DNA of 41,346 nt, taken from Paludibacteraceae bacterium. Its GTDB lineage: Bacteria > Bacteroidota > Bacteroidia > Bacteroidales > Paludibacteraceae. Shown one piece after another: positions 1 to 7,460 of the stretch. A program made the translations under genes and the position numbers. The notes beneath the pieces were generated by a model. That model saw only the letters and a program-made list of their open reading frames with translations, had not been told where the DNA came from and made no database searches. Every line of letters starts with the position of its first letter. Positions within the stretch are counted from its first letter, which is position 1. Location of the stretch: positions 1-41,346 of the forward strand of contig JAFRNH010000059.1 in NCBI GenBank assembly GCA_017430235.1, in the 5' to 3' direction.

Positions 1-1
1 A

Positions 2-1306
2 TATACCGATCGAAAGAGCAATAATCTAACCTATTATGTGGAGGGTGCCTATACGGAACCGATCTTTAAGAACCATTTCTTGCAATTCAAGTATCGATAT
101 CAAAGAAGGGATGCTAATTCCTATTCTTATGTCTATGACAGAGATGATATGACAAGCTATGTTGATTCGTTGAGCAGTTCGATTGAGAACAATTATAATA
201 ATCATCAGGCGAATGTCATATTACAAGGAAAATATGAGAAACTGAAATACAATGTGGGATTTACGTTTCAGCCGCAATCCTCTTCCACATATAATTTTGT
301 AGGTCCGAATAAGGATAATAACAAACGACAGACGGTGTTTAATTTCTCGCCTAATTTGATGTTGAGAATCAAATTTGACAAGCAAAGCAACCTGATGTTC
401 CGTTATCGTGGACAGAGTGCAGCGCCTGATGTAGAGTATTTGCAGGAGGTGATTGACGAGTCCGACCCGTTGAATTTGATGTATGGTAATCCGAATTTGA
501 AACCTACCTATACGCACAATGCGTCGGTTCGTTTTAAGAAGTATATTAGTGAGACTCAGCGCAGTTGGATGGTGAATGCATCCTATCGTATGGTTCAGAA
601 TGCTATCATGAACAGGTTGGTGTATGACACGCAGACGGGTGTGCAGTGTAGTTATAAGGAAAATGTGAATGGAAATTGGAATATGGATGGATCCCTTATT
701 TTCAACACACCGTTTAGAAATAAGGATTTCATTTTCAGTACTACCACGAGAGGAAATTATGAAGAGAACGTTTCGTTGGAAAGTGGAGCGTCGATAGAGG
801 AGCAAATGTTAAAAATTTTAACAAAAGTCGTTGGTGCGTCAGAAAAAATTTCACTTACGTATCGAGGTTCAAGATTTGACATGGGATTGTCGGGAATTAT
901 TGATTATCAGAGGAGCCGAAATGACATGCGAAAAAGTTCGAATTATGAGACGTTTGATTATCAAGCAGAATATGAGGTGACGGTCAAGTTACCTTGGAAA
1001 ATGGAACTTTCGTCAGATCTAGATTGGCATTTGTATAAAGGATATTCTGATGGATTTAATGATCAAGAGTGGCTTTGGAATGCTCAATTATCAAAGAGTT
1101 TTATGAAAAATAATGCAGGTGTGTTGCGCTTCAAGGTCTTTGATTTGTTGGGTCAGCAAGGAAATCTCTCAAGGAAAATTAGTGATTCATCAATAAGTGA
1201 CACGGAATATAATACATTAGGCAGTTATTTCCTACTACAGTTTAGTTATAAACTTAATAATTTTCAACAAAGAGAGCGAAACGGTAGAAAAATGTTTGAT
1301 TATTAA
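2..1306 (+). CDS. TonB-dependent-receptor-like outer membrane beta-barrel protein, 3' part
   Basis: The reading frame is open from the first base, so the true start lies upstream; only about 434 C-terminal residues are visible. The protein is a run of alternating aromatic/polar beta strands. It has a NPNLKP motif near residue 152 of the part starting at position 38, which is typical of the barrel half of Bacteroidetes outer-membrane receptors (the 'outer membrane protein beta-barrel family'). It ends in a short polar tail after a final strand rather than in a terminal aromatic residue. No plug domain or TonB box can be seen because the N-terminus is missing. The substrate cannot be inferred. 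Family-level assignment is fairly safe. Confidence 0.8.
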   Translation, partial: YTDRKSNNLTYYVEGAYTEPIFKNHFLQFKYRYQRRDANSYSYVYDRDDMTSYVDSLSSSIENNYNNHQANVILQGKYEKLKYNVGFTFQPQSSSTYNFVGPNKDNNKRQTVFNFSPNLMLRIKFDKQSNLMFRYRGQSAAPDVEYLQEVIDESDPLNLMYGNPNLKPTYTHNASVRFKKYISETQRSWMVNASYRMVQNAIMNRLVYDTQTGVQCSYKENVNGNWNMDGSLIFNTPFRNKDFIFSTTTRGNYEENVSLESGASIEEQMLKILTKVVGASEKISLTYRGSRFDMGLSGIIDYQRSRNDMRKSSNYETFDYQAEYEVTVKLPWKMELSSDLDWHLYKGYSDGFNDQEWLWNAQLSKSFMKNNAGVLRFKVFDLLGQQGNLSRKISDSSISDTEYNTLGSYFLLQFSYKLNNFQQRERNGRKMFDY

Positions 1307-1343
1307 AAAAAAACAAAAAAAAACATAAAAAAACATAAAAAAA

Positions 1344-1373
1344 TTTGCGTATTTAAATAAATTGTTATTTTTG
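1344..1373 (+). promoter_or_regulatory. Bacteroidetes-type promoter for the first Crp/Fnr-like gene
   Basis: A TTTG at 1344-1347 is followed after 18 bases by TATTTTTG at 1366-1373. This fits the Bacteroides consensus TTTG-N19-21-TAnnTTTG with one base less spacing. It lies 33 bases before the ATG at 1407. The A-tract-rich stretch just upstream (1307-1343) could act as an UP-like element. Confidence 0.65.
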
Positions 1374-1406
1374 TAGGTGGAAAACTGAATTTAACATAGA
1401 ATAAGT

Positions 1407-1994
1407 ATGGAAAAGGGATTTTATGAACGCATTTTTAAATGCTTTAATGAACTTCCTGCAATGGTGTTGTCGGAAGATTCGATTAAGATGTTGAACTCAA
1501 AGACGAGAGTTATTCAACTCAACAAAGGTGAATACCTTCAACTAGAAGGTGATGTGAGTCGTTTTTTGGGAATTGTTGATACGGGATTAATCAGAATCTT
1601 TTATCGCAAGGCAGGAGAAGAAATGACGGAGTATTTGGCTAGTGAAGACGAAATTTTCTATGATTGTGAAAGTTTCTTTCGCCAAACGCCAAGTAAACGT
1701 TACATTCAGATGCTTGAGCCCTCAGTGCTTTATCTTTGTACAAAGACTGATTTGGACGAGTTGTGTAAACAAAGTAAAGAGATACGTATCTTTTATCGCA
1801 ATTTGACGGAGCAGTTGTTGCGTAAGAAAAAGCAAAAGACTTTAGATTGTATATTTGAGCCAGCAAAGGTTCGCTATGACAATCTCATCAATCGAAATTC
1901 AGAATATGTGTTGCGTGTGCCTTCTATCTTTGTTGCTTCCTATTTGGGTGTGACACCAGAGACATTAAGCCGTATTCGTTCGAAGGTGAAATAA
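1407..1994 (+). CDS. Crp/Fnr-family transcriptional regulator
   Basis: This 195-residue protein has a cyclic-nucleotide-binding-like beta-roll in residues ~25-115 (pattern LNKGEYLQLEGD...GIVDTGLIRIFY). A helical linker follows, then a C-terminal helix-turn-helix whose recognition part reads GVTPETLSRIR. The chain stops right after the recognition helix, as in many short Bacteroidetes Crp-like proteins. The ligand is unknown, and no conserved cAMP-binding Arg-Ser pair is obvious. A paralogue begins 50 bases downstream on the same strand, so the two may share the promoter at 1344-1373. Regulator identity is solid; targets cannot be told. Confidence 0.85.
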   Translation: MEKGFYERIFKCFNELPAMVLSEDSIKMLNSKTRVIQLNKGEYLQLEGDVSRFLGIVDTGLIRIFYRKAGEEMTEYLASEDEIFYDCESFFRQTPSKRYIQMLEPSVLYLCTKTDLDELCKQSKEIRIFYRNLTEQLLRKKKQKTLDCIFEPAKVRYDNLINRNSEYVLRVPSIFVASYLGVTPETLSRIRSKVK

Positions 1995-2044
1995 TGGTAT
2001 AGTATATTGTGGTATGTTTAACGAATTTGAATTGAAATTTATAT

Positions 2045-2656
2045 ATGAAAAAAGTTGTTATAAATAAAAGATTAGTCTCTGCCGAAATAGAACATGTTTT
2101 AGGTCACATTGAATTGTCGATAGAGACAAAACGGAAGTTGAATTCCATTCTCGTTCAGGAGAAGGTCAAGAAACATGACCTGATTTTGAAACCAGGTGAC
2201 GTGTGCGACTTCTGGGGTGTGGTTCAAAAAGGTATGGTACAGGTGTATCACTATAAGAATAAGAAACTTATATCTGACTTTTTCGCAACAGAAGGATATG
2301 GGTTCTTTGACATAGAAAGTTTCATCACAGGAAAGCCAACAGAGGCAACCATTGAAGCTCTTGAGCCAACTGTGTATGTGAAGATGGATCGTGCCAAGTT
2401 TTTGAAACTTTGTGATGAGGAAGATGAGTTGAACACTATCTATCAGAGAGTGTTGGAGTTCACATTGATATTGTGTCATAATAGATTGGATTCTGTCTTG
2501 AACGACTCTGCAGAAGACAAATATGAGAATTTGGAAAAACGTATTCCAGGTTTAGCTTCTCGTATTAGCGCCATCAATGTGGCATCTTATATTGGTGTGA
2601 CGCAAGAGACACTTTGCAGAATTAAATCTAAGCAAGAAGATTTTCTTCTTTTCTAA
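2045..2656 (+). CDS. Crp/Fnr-family transcriptional regulator, second tandem copy
   Basis: This 203-residue protein has the same plan as its upstream neighbour: a beta-roll sensor (KHDLILKPGDVCDFWGVVQKG) and a C-terminal helix-turn-helix with NVASYIGVTQETLCRIKSK. Over the DNA-binding end the two proteins share VASY-x-GVT-x-ETL-x-RI-x-SK, but the N-terminal halves have diverged widely, which suggests an old duplication with different inputs. Its last residues (QEDFLLF) follow directly on the recognition helix, so a winged beta-hairpin is absent. No good TAnnTTTG promoter is visible in the 50-base gap, so co-transcription with the first copy is likely. Confidence 0.83.
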   Translation: MKKVVINKRLVSAEIEHVLGHIELSIETKRKLNSILVQEKVKKHDLILKPGDVCDFWGVVQKGMVQVYHYKNKKLISDFFATEGYGFFDIESFITGKPTEATIEALEPTVYVKMDRAKFLKLCDEEDELNTIYQRVLEFTLILCHNRLDSVLNDSAEDKYENLEKRIPGLASRISAINVASYIGVTQETLCRIKSKQEDFLLF

Positions 2657-2686
2657 ACAAGAAAAGAAAAATTTTTATACTTTTAC

Positions 2687-2721
2687 AATCTGTGGCATCC
2701 TGGTTTTGGGTGCCACAGATT
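2687..2721 (+). terminator. Hairpin after the regulator pair
   Basis: An 11-bp perfect inverted repeat (AATCTGTGGCA / TGCCACAGATT) encloses a 13-base loop, 30 bases after the stop at 2656. There is no strong T-run after it, so it may be a weak terminator or an mRNA-stabilising hairpin. Confidence 0.55.
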
Positions 2722-2770
2722 TGTGTATAGAGAGTATATCGGAATGTTTAACTTATAATAAAATAAAATT

Positions 2771-3223
2771 ATGTCTCAAATTTCAGATTTAATCTTGAAG
2801 CAAGTACAATCGGCTGCTTCACAAAGTGGTTTGGAAAACAATGTCTTGAATGGTTTGTCTGACTCTATCCTAAATAGTCTGAAGCAGACAGCTCAAACAC
2901 CTAATGGTATTGAACAATTGACTTCTTTGTTTACTGGAAATACTTCTGCAGAATCAAGCCCTATCACTAAATTAGCATCTCAGATTTTTTCATCTCAGGT
3001 TGCTCCTAAATTGGGATTGAACGCATCTTCGGCAAGTACTGCAACTAGTTTGTTGCCAACTATCATTAGTGGCTTGGTTGCTCTTCTTACAAAGAAAGGT
3101 AGCGGCATCGATTTGTCTTCTATCTTGAGCTCATTGGGTGCTGCAGTCTCTTCTAAATCCACAGCAGGTAAATTGGTCTCTGTACTTGGAAAATTGGGAG
3201 GTCTGTTTGGAAAAAGAAAATAA
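2771..3223 (+). CDS. Small Ser/Gly/Leu-rich protein, DUF937/YidB-like
   Basis: This is a 150-residue protein without signal peptide or Cys, rich in Ser, Leu, Gly and Ala. The N-terminal part (ISDLILKQVQSAASQSG...) is amphipathic helical. The C-terminal part has an LLPTIISGLVALL segment and ends in LGGLFGKRK. This resembles DUF937/YidB-type small proteins found across Gram-negatives, but the match is by pattern only. Function is unknown. It is probably monocistronic: hairpins lie on both sides (2687-2721 and 3258-3291). Confidence 0.7.
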   Translation: MSQISDLILKQVQSAASQSGLENNVLNGLSDSILNSLKQTAQTPNGIEQLTSLFTGNTSAESSPITKLASQIFSSQVAPKLGLNASSASTATSLLPTIISGLVALLTKKGSGIDLSSILSSLGAAVSSKSTAGKLVSVLGKLGGLFGKRK

Positions 3224-3257
3224 TTGAAATCAATTTGATTGAAAAGATAGAAATGAT

Positions 3258-3291
3258 GAAGTGGCTTCCTTTGTGGGGCCACTTCTCTTTT
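3258..3291 (+). terminator. Rho-independent terminator
   Basis: GAAGTGGC (3258-3265) pairs with GCCACTTC (3278-3285) and is followed by TCTTTT. It lies 35 bases after the stop of the small gene ending at 3223. Confidence 0.75.
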
Positions 3292-3331
3292 GCAGGGTAG
3301 CCATGGCCCCGCTGTAGGGAGGTGGCGTGCC

Positions 3332-3407
3332 GCGTCCGTGTCTGTTATGTCGTACCGTTGTTGTTATGTCGCGTGTGGCGTCCGTGTCCGTTATTCCGTA
3401 CTGTTGT
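3332..3407. repeat. Two imperfect copies of a 30-bp GC-rich unit
   Basis: Positions 3332-3361 and 3378-3407 match at 26 of 30 bases (both start GCGTCCGTGT and end GTTGT), offset by 46. They form a GC-rich patch in the otherwise AT-rich gap between the terminator at 3291 and the ilvE promoter. No gene is seen here. Confidence 0.6.
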
Positions 3408-3471
3408 AGGAAATATTTTCCTTTTTTTTCTTTTTTCTCCTTTTTTATGATAAACCTACTTTGAAAATCGT

Positions 3472-3479
3472 TAACTTTG
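3472..3479 (+). promoter_or_regulatory. -7 element of the ilvE promoter
   Basis: TAACTTTG fits the TAnnTTTG -7 consensus and sits 39 bases before the ATG at 3519. No good TTTG lies at the expected -33 distance; only a T-rich tract (3442-3446) is near. Confidence 0.5.
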
Positions 3480-3518
3480 GAGGTTGAAATTATATCGGAT
3501 ATTAAAAAAGATAAGAAT

Positions 3519-4544
3519 ATGTCAGAGTTAAACATCGATTGGGCTAATCTTAAGTTCGGCTATATGCCGACGGATTACAATGTACGTTGCTATTTTAGAA
3601 ATGGCGCGTGGGGAGAAATAGAAGTAAGCTCGGAAGAGTCTATCAACATCCATATGGCAGCAACATGTCTTCACTATGGACAGGAGGCTTTTGAGGGTTT
3701 GAAGGCTTATCGTTGCAAAGATGGTAAGATTCGTATCTTCCGCATGGAAGCGAATGCTGAGCGTTTACAATCCACTTGCCGTGGTATCTTGATGCCAGAG
3801 TTGTCAACAGAGAAGTTCTGCGAGATGATTAAGAAGGTGGTGAAATTGAACGAGCGTTTCATCCCGCCATACGAGAGCGGCGCATCTCTCTATATCCGTC
3901 CGCTTTTGATTGGTACAGGTGCTCAAGTAGGTGTTCATCCAGCTAATGAATATCTTTTCGTTGTGTTCGTTACTCCAGTAGGTCCTTATTTCAAGGGTGG
4001 ATTCTTCGCTAATCCATACGTTGTGATCCGTGAATATGATCGTTCTGCTCCTCTTGGAACAGGTATCTATAAGGTCGGTGGTAACTATGCAGCTAGCTTG
4101 TTGGCTAACAAGAAGGCTCATGACTTAGGTTACGCTTGTGAGTTCTATTTGGATGCAAAAGAGAAGAAATATATTGATGAGGCTGGTGCTGCTAACTTCT
4201 TCGGTATCAAGAATAATACTTATATCACTCCTAAATCAACTTCTATTCTTCCTTCTATCACAAACAAGAGTTTGATGCAGTTGGCAGAAGACCTTGGTTT
4301 GAAGGTGGAAAGACGTCAGATTCCTATCGAGGAACTTGAAACATTAGAGGAGGCTGGAGCTTGCGGTACTGCTGCTGTTATCAGTCCAATCTCAAAGATT
4401 GATGATTTGGAGATGAATAAGTCATACGTTATCTCTAAGGATGGTAAGCCAGGTCCTATCAGCAAGAAATTGTATGATAAACTCCGTGGTATCCAATATG
4501 GAGAAGAACCAGATGTTCACGGCTGGGTAACGGTTTTGGATTAA
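3519..4544 (+). CDS. ilvE: Branched-chain amino acid aminotransferase
   Basis: This is a PLP-dependent fold-type IV transaminase that interconverts Val, Leu, Ile and their 2-oxo acids using glutamate/2-oxoglutarate. The frame opens earlier at a TTG (3477), but that overlaps the -7 element, so I use the ATG at 3519. This gives 341 residues, normal for the family. Visible motifs are YGQEAFEGLKAYR (53-65), the PLP lysine in GIYKVGGNYAAS (K185), EAGAANFFGI (221-230) and the phosphate-cup GACGTAAVISP (280-290). It stands alone with its own promoter and terminator, away from other ilv/leu genes. Confidence 0.96.
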   Translation: MSELNIDWANLKFGYMPTDYNVRCYFRNGAWGEIEVSSEESINIHMAATCLHYGQEAFEGLKAYRCKDGKIRIFRMEANAERLQSTCRGILMPELSTEKFCEMIKKVVKLNERFIPPYESGASLYIRPLLIGTGAQVGVHPANEYLFVVFVTPVGPYFKGGFFANPYVVIREYDRSAPLGTGIYKVGGNYAASLLANKKAHDLGYACEFYLDAKEKKYIDEAGAANFFGIKNNTYITPKSTSILPSITNKSLMQLAEDLGLKVERRQIPIEELETLEEAGACGTAAVISPISKIDDLEMNKSYVISKDGKPGPISKKLYDKLRGIQYGEEPDVHGWVTVLD

Positions 4545-4571
4545 TATAACAATGATAATATTGGTATCTGC

Positions 4572-4607
4572 GTAGAGACGATGTGCACATCGTCTCTACT
4601 TTTTTTA
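4572..4607 (+). terminator. ilvE terminator
   Basis: A perfect 28-bp palindrome (4572-4599; arms GTAGAGACGATGTG) runs straight into seven Ts. It lies 27 bases after the ilvE stop. Strong intrinsic terminator. Confidence 0.92.
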
Positions 4608-4633
4608 TATGATTCATAAGTTGTTAAGTTCGC

Positions 4634-4664
4634 TTTGCTGTTCCAAATAATTGTCGTACTTTTG
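4634..4664 (+). promoter_or_regulatory. Consensus promoter of the three-gene ART-like module
   Basis: TTTG (4634-4637), exactly 19 bases, then TACTTTTG (4657-4664): a full match to the Bacteroides -33/-7 consensus. Transcription should start near 4669-4671. This makes the ATG at 4669 almost leaderless and favours the ATG at 4690 as translation start. Confidence 0.75.
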
Positions 4665-4689
4665 AAAAATGAAACAATATGGGTTACAA

Positions 4690-4935
4690 ATGGAAACGAA
4701 AGGTTCTTCTAAAGAATACGACATCAAAGATAAACTGGAATGGATGCTTATCTTCTCTAGTGAGTTCGGTCAGCGGTTCGGACTTACACTGAAGCAGGCA
4801 TATAACTATCTGTGTCGCTATCAGGCTATAGACTTTATTGACAAACACTATGGTTATGTTCATACACAGTCTTTCCAGTCGATGATTGATGACATTGGAG
4901 AATACTGCCGTAGGAAAGGAGGTATGCTCGTATGA
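4690..4935 (+). CDS. DUF3791-like small protein, first gene of ART-like module
   Basis: This protein has 81 residues from the ATG at 4690; an upstream ATG at 4669 would add seven residues but sits on the predicted transcription start. It is all-helical, with the pattern KLEWMLIFSSEFGQRFGL...AYNYLCRYQAIDFIDKHYGYVHTQS, which I recognise as the DUF3791 type of small protein usually encoded just before a DUF3990 gene. It overlaps the next gene by four bases (ATGA). By position it could be an antitoxin or partner of the ART-like protein; that role is inference. Confidence 0.72.
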   Translation: METKGSSKEYDIKDKLEWMLIFSSEFGQRFGLTLKQAYNYLCRYQAIDFIDKHYGYVHTQSFQSMIDDIGEYCRRKGGMLV

Positions 4936-5405
4936 TTTTGTATCATGGTACCAATGTTGAGTTCGACCATATAGATCTCACTCGTTCTAAACCCAACAAA
5001 GATTTTGGACAGGGATTCTATCTGTCGGAAGATATCAAACAAGCCCAAGAAATGGCTCAAGCAAAAGTTGACCAACTTGAAACTGGTAGCCCCATTGTAA
5101 TGTCTTATGATATTGATGAAACAAAAATGAACTCGTTAAGACTTTTGCGTTTTGACACTTACAGTGAAGAATGGGCAAAGTTCATTTTGCTTAACCGCAA
5201 TAATCCTAACCGTGAACCCGCACATGACTACGATATTGTAATTGGTCCTATAGCAAATGATCGTGTAGGTGTACAATTGTGGAAATATGAAACACATAGT
5301 ATTGACCTGCCAACGCTTGTACGTAACCTGCATTACATGAAAGGTATCACTATTCAATATTTCTTCGGCACCGAAAATGCCATTAAACTTCTGAAAAGGA
5401 TATGA
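4932..5405 (+). CDS. DUF3990 / ADP-ribosyltransferase-like protein
   Basis: This 157-residue protein begins MILYHGTNVEF, with GQGFYLSED at residues 26-34. The YHGT...GFYLS pair resembles the His and Tyr of the NAD-binding H-Y-E core in the ADP-ribosyltransferase/PARP-like fold, the fold expected for DUF3990. A clear third (Glu) residue cannot be assigned by eye. Four-base overlaps with both neighbours indicate translational coupling. There is no signal peptide, so it should act in the cytoplasm. Likely a toxin-like modifier of a cellular target; the target and toxicity are unknown. Confidence 0.75.
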   Translation: MILYHGTNVEFDHIDLTRSKPNKDFGQGFYLSEDIKQAQEMAQAKVDQLETGSPIVMSYDIDETKMNSLRLLRFDTYSEEWAKFILLNRNNPNREPAHDYDIVIGPIANDRVGVQLWKYETHSIDLPTLVRNLHYMKGITIQYFFGTENAIKLLKRI

Positions 5406-5623
5406 GTGAACACGAACAAATGATACTTGATATGGTTAAAAACCTAGCCGCATTGCTGACAGAAGAAAATCCTACACTTTCTGCAGAACAGGCTCTTTCA
5501 TTGGTGATCAATTCTGATACCTATCAGCGTTTGTTGAATACTAACACCCGACTTTACTATCAAAGTCCTCGGTATGTATACTCTTTTCTTGATAATGAAT
5601 TAAAAACGGGGTCGGTAAAATAA
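5402..5623 (+). CDS. Small protein, third gene of ART-like module
   Basis: This 73-residue, acidic, mostly helical protein starts inside the end of the previous gene (ATGA overlap). The C-terminal part carries Tyr-rich residues (LYYQSPRYVYSFLDNELK). I do not recognise a family. The tight coupling to the DUF3990-like gene implies a shared function, perhaps a second partner or antitoxin. Confidence 0.65.
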   Translation: MSEHEQMILDMVKNLAALLTEENPTLSAEQALSLVINSDTYQRLLNTNTRLYYQSPRYVYSFLDNELKTGSVK

Positions 5624-5683
5624 TTACCATTGAATGTAGTTTTATTAACGTTGTGTGTTTCCCAAGTTGTTGTTCCATTCTAC

Positions 5684-5724
5684 AAAAAACATTAATTCGT
5701 TCAGTTGGATTGAATGAATTAATG
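5684..5724 (-). terminator. Terminator of the minus-strand MACPF cluster
   Basis: CATTAATTCGTTCA (5690-5703) and TGAATGAATTAATG (5711-5724) pair over 14 positions with one G-T wobble. On the minus strand the hairpin is followed by a run of six Ts (complement of 5684-5689). It lies 38 bases beyond the stop at 5762. Confidence 0.75.
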
Positions 5725-5761
5725 AAAATGACAGGACGTTTGTGGGACCGTTAGTAATAAC

Positions 5762-6580
5762 TTATCTCCGTATTTCCAGGATCTCAACACGTTTCTCCCC
5801 GTAAGAGGAAATGACAAACCATTTAGGTAAACATTTCGATGGGTTGTATGGTGGTCGATTGAGTGTTATCAGCATATTAACTGGAATTGTGTCGGTCTTA
5901 TATCTCATTGGAAGGGTAATGGTACTGCCCATAGTATCGTAATGATGTAGTTCATACCATATGTTTTCCATTTTTTTACCGTATTCATCTCTCACAATAA
6001 AATAAGCAGGAGAAGTGGTGGACGCAGGTATCCAGCATGGCGTTTCGTTTGTATAGACTTGGCTGTTGCCATTCTCATCTGTATAGCGTATCTCTGGTGT
6101 GTATTTATGCACGATGACGGGTGATAGGGTATAGGTCTTTTCTGCCAGACAGGTGTTGCTAAAGTTATCGTAAATTGATACTTTTACGCTTCGTTCCGCT
6201 TTTGCAATACCTTCCACATGAAATGATATAACATTTATAGGTTTTGTATATAATGTGTCTTCATAAATAGCTGATGTTTTTCCTTGATAGGGACCAAGGT
6301 TTCCTTGATCAACGCAAATTCGTAGCGAAGCTTTTATGGCGTTTTTCTGTTTTAGAAGCAATGTGTTCCTGTCTGCTCTTTTTATATAGTCAATGTTTGT
6401 AAAATACTTCTGAATGACCTTTTCATCTTTAATTAGTTCTTCTATAGCGAAGTTAAAAGAGCCGGAATCTCTGAGAACTTCAAATCTTTTGGTCTCTTGG
6501 CTTGCACCTTGCTTCTGTGCTAATCCATTATGGGGAAACAAGATGAATATAGATAATATGTAGAATAAAAGGTTTCTCAT
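5762..6580 (-). CDS. Secreted protein, paralogue 2 of the MACPF cluster
   Basis: This is a 272-residue protein with a Sec signal peptide (MRNLLFYILSIFILFPHNGLAQ). The body has paired Cys residues and beta-rich blocks: SFNFAIEEL, LRICVDQGNLGPYQG, YDNFSNTCLAEKTYTLSPV, WIPASTTSPAYFIVRDEYGK and a C-terminal CLPKWFVISSYGEKR. I do not recognise the family. It is a clear tandem duplicate of the next gene upstream (6623-7450): the two share almost every one of these blocks. It is the last gene of the minus-strand cluster and is followed by a terminator. It may be a periplasmic or surface accessory of the perforin-like protein. Confidence 0.75.
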   Translation of the reverse strand: MRNLLFYILSIFILFPHNGLAQKQGASQETKRFEVLRDSGSFNFAIEELIKDEKVIQKYFTNIDYIKRADRNTLLLKQKNAIKASLRICVDQGNLGPYQGKTSAIYEDTLYTKPINVISFHVEGIAKAERSVKVSIYDNFSNTCLAEKTYTLSPVIVHKYTPEIRYTDENGNSQVYTNETPCWIPASTTSPAYFIVRDEYGKKMENIWYELHHYDTMGSTITLPMRYKTDTIPVNMLITLNRPPYNPSKCLPKWFVISSYGEKRVEILEIRR

Positions 6581-6622
6581 AATACAAGTTTTTTATAGAA
6601 AATAATACAACTCTGCAATAAC

Positions 6623-7450
6623 TCATTTCCGTATTTCCAGGAACTTAACACGTTTCTCCCCGTAAGAGGAAATGACATACCATTTAGGTAAACATTTCGA
6701 TGGGTTGCGTGATGGTTGGTTGAATAGTGCCAATACTTGAGAAGGGATCGTGTCGGTTGTGTATCTTATTGGTAGGTCTCCCATTGAGTCGGAACAATAT
6801 ATTGAATACGTTATATTTCCCATCACTCGTTTGCCGTATTCATCTCTCACAATAAAATAGGCAGGAGAGGAGGTGGATGCAGGTATCCAACAAGCTGACT
6901 CGTTCGTGTAGACTTGATTGTTGCCATCTACATCCGTGTATTGTATCTCTGATGTGTATTTATGCACGATGACGGGTGATAACGTGAATGTTTTTTCGGA
7001 CAGACACGTGTTGCTAATATTGTCATATATTGTTACTTTTACGCTCCTTTGTCCCTTTTCTACACCTTCCACCTTAAATGAATTAATCTTAATAGGGTTC
7101 GTATATAAAAAGTTAGTACTAATTATTTGTAGTCCCTCAGTTGAGTATCCTTGATAAGGACTAAGTTCTCCTTGGTCAACACAAATTCGCAACGAAGGTT
7201 TCATGGAGTTGTTTTGTGTGATAAGCAACGTGTTTTTGTCAACCCTCTTTATATAGCTGACACTTTTTACGAAATACTTCTTCCGAATTACTTCATCTTT
7301 AATGAGTTCATTTACTGTGAAGTTAAAAGAACCTGAATCTCTGAGGACCTCGAATCTTTTTCCCTCTTGTCTTGACCCTTGTTTCTGTGCTAATCCATTG
7401 AGGGGAAACAAGATGAATATGGATAATATGTAGAATAATAATCTTTTCAT
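6623..7450 (-). CDS. Secreted protein, paralogue 1 of the MACPF cluster
   Basis: The frame opens at 7501, but that start lies inside the upstream gene. The ATG at 7450 gives a clean signal peptide (MKRLLFYILSIFILFPLNGLAQ) and a 10-base gap to the MACPF-like gene, so I use it (275 residues). The protein is beta-rich, with conserved blocks shared with the downstream copy (LRICVDQGELSPYQG, CWIPASTSSPAYFIVRDEYGK, CLPKWYVISSYGEKR). Family unknown. The copies differ mostly in the middle and near VMGNITYSIYCSD, so they may have diverged in binding partner. Confidence 0.75.
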   Translation of the reverse strand: MKRLLFYILSIFILFPLNGLAQKQGSRQEGKRFEVLRDSGSFNFTVNELIKDEVIRKKYFVKSVSYIKRVDKNTLLITQNNSMKPSLRICVDQGELSPYQGYSTEGLQIISTNFLYTNPIKINSFKVEGVEKGQRSVKVTIYDNISNTCLSEKTFTLSPVIVHKYTSEIQYTDVDGNNQVYTNESACWIPASTSSPAYFIVRDEYGKRVMGNITYSIYCSDSMGDLPIRYTTDTIPSQVLALFNQPSRNPSKCLPKWYVISSYGEKRVKFLEIRK

Positions 7451-7460
7451 AATCTGTTGC

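Noticed and set aside
221..805. 194-codon minus-strand open frame
   Set aside because: Antisense to a clear beta-barrel gene, with low-complexity Ile/Arg/His composition.
1307..1343. A-tract repeats (AAACATAAAA) considered as a mobile-element scar
   Set aside because: Simple AT-rich spacer between a stop and a promoter; no inverted ends or duplication.
3477..3518. TTG-initiated N-terminal extension of ilvE
   Set aside because: The TTG overlaps the predicted -7 element and the ATG at 3519 gives the normal family start.
4572..4599. Perfect 28-bp palindrome considered as a regulator operator
   Set aside because: It is directly followed by seven Ts right after ilvE, so an intrinsic terminator explains it fully.
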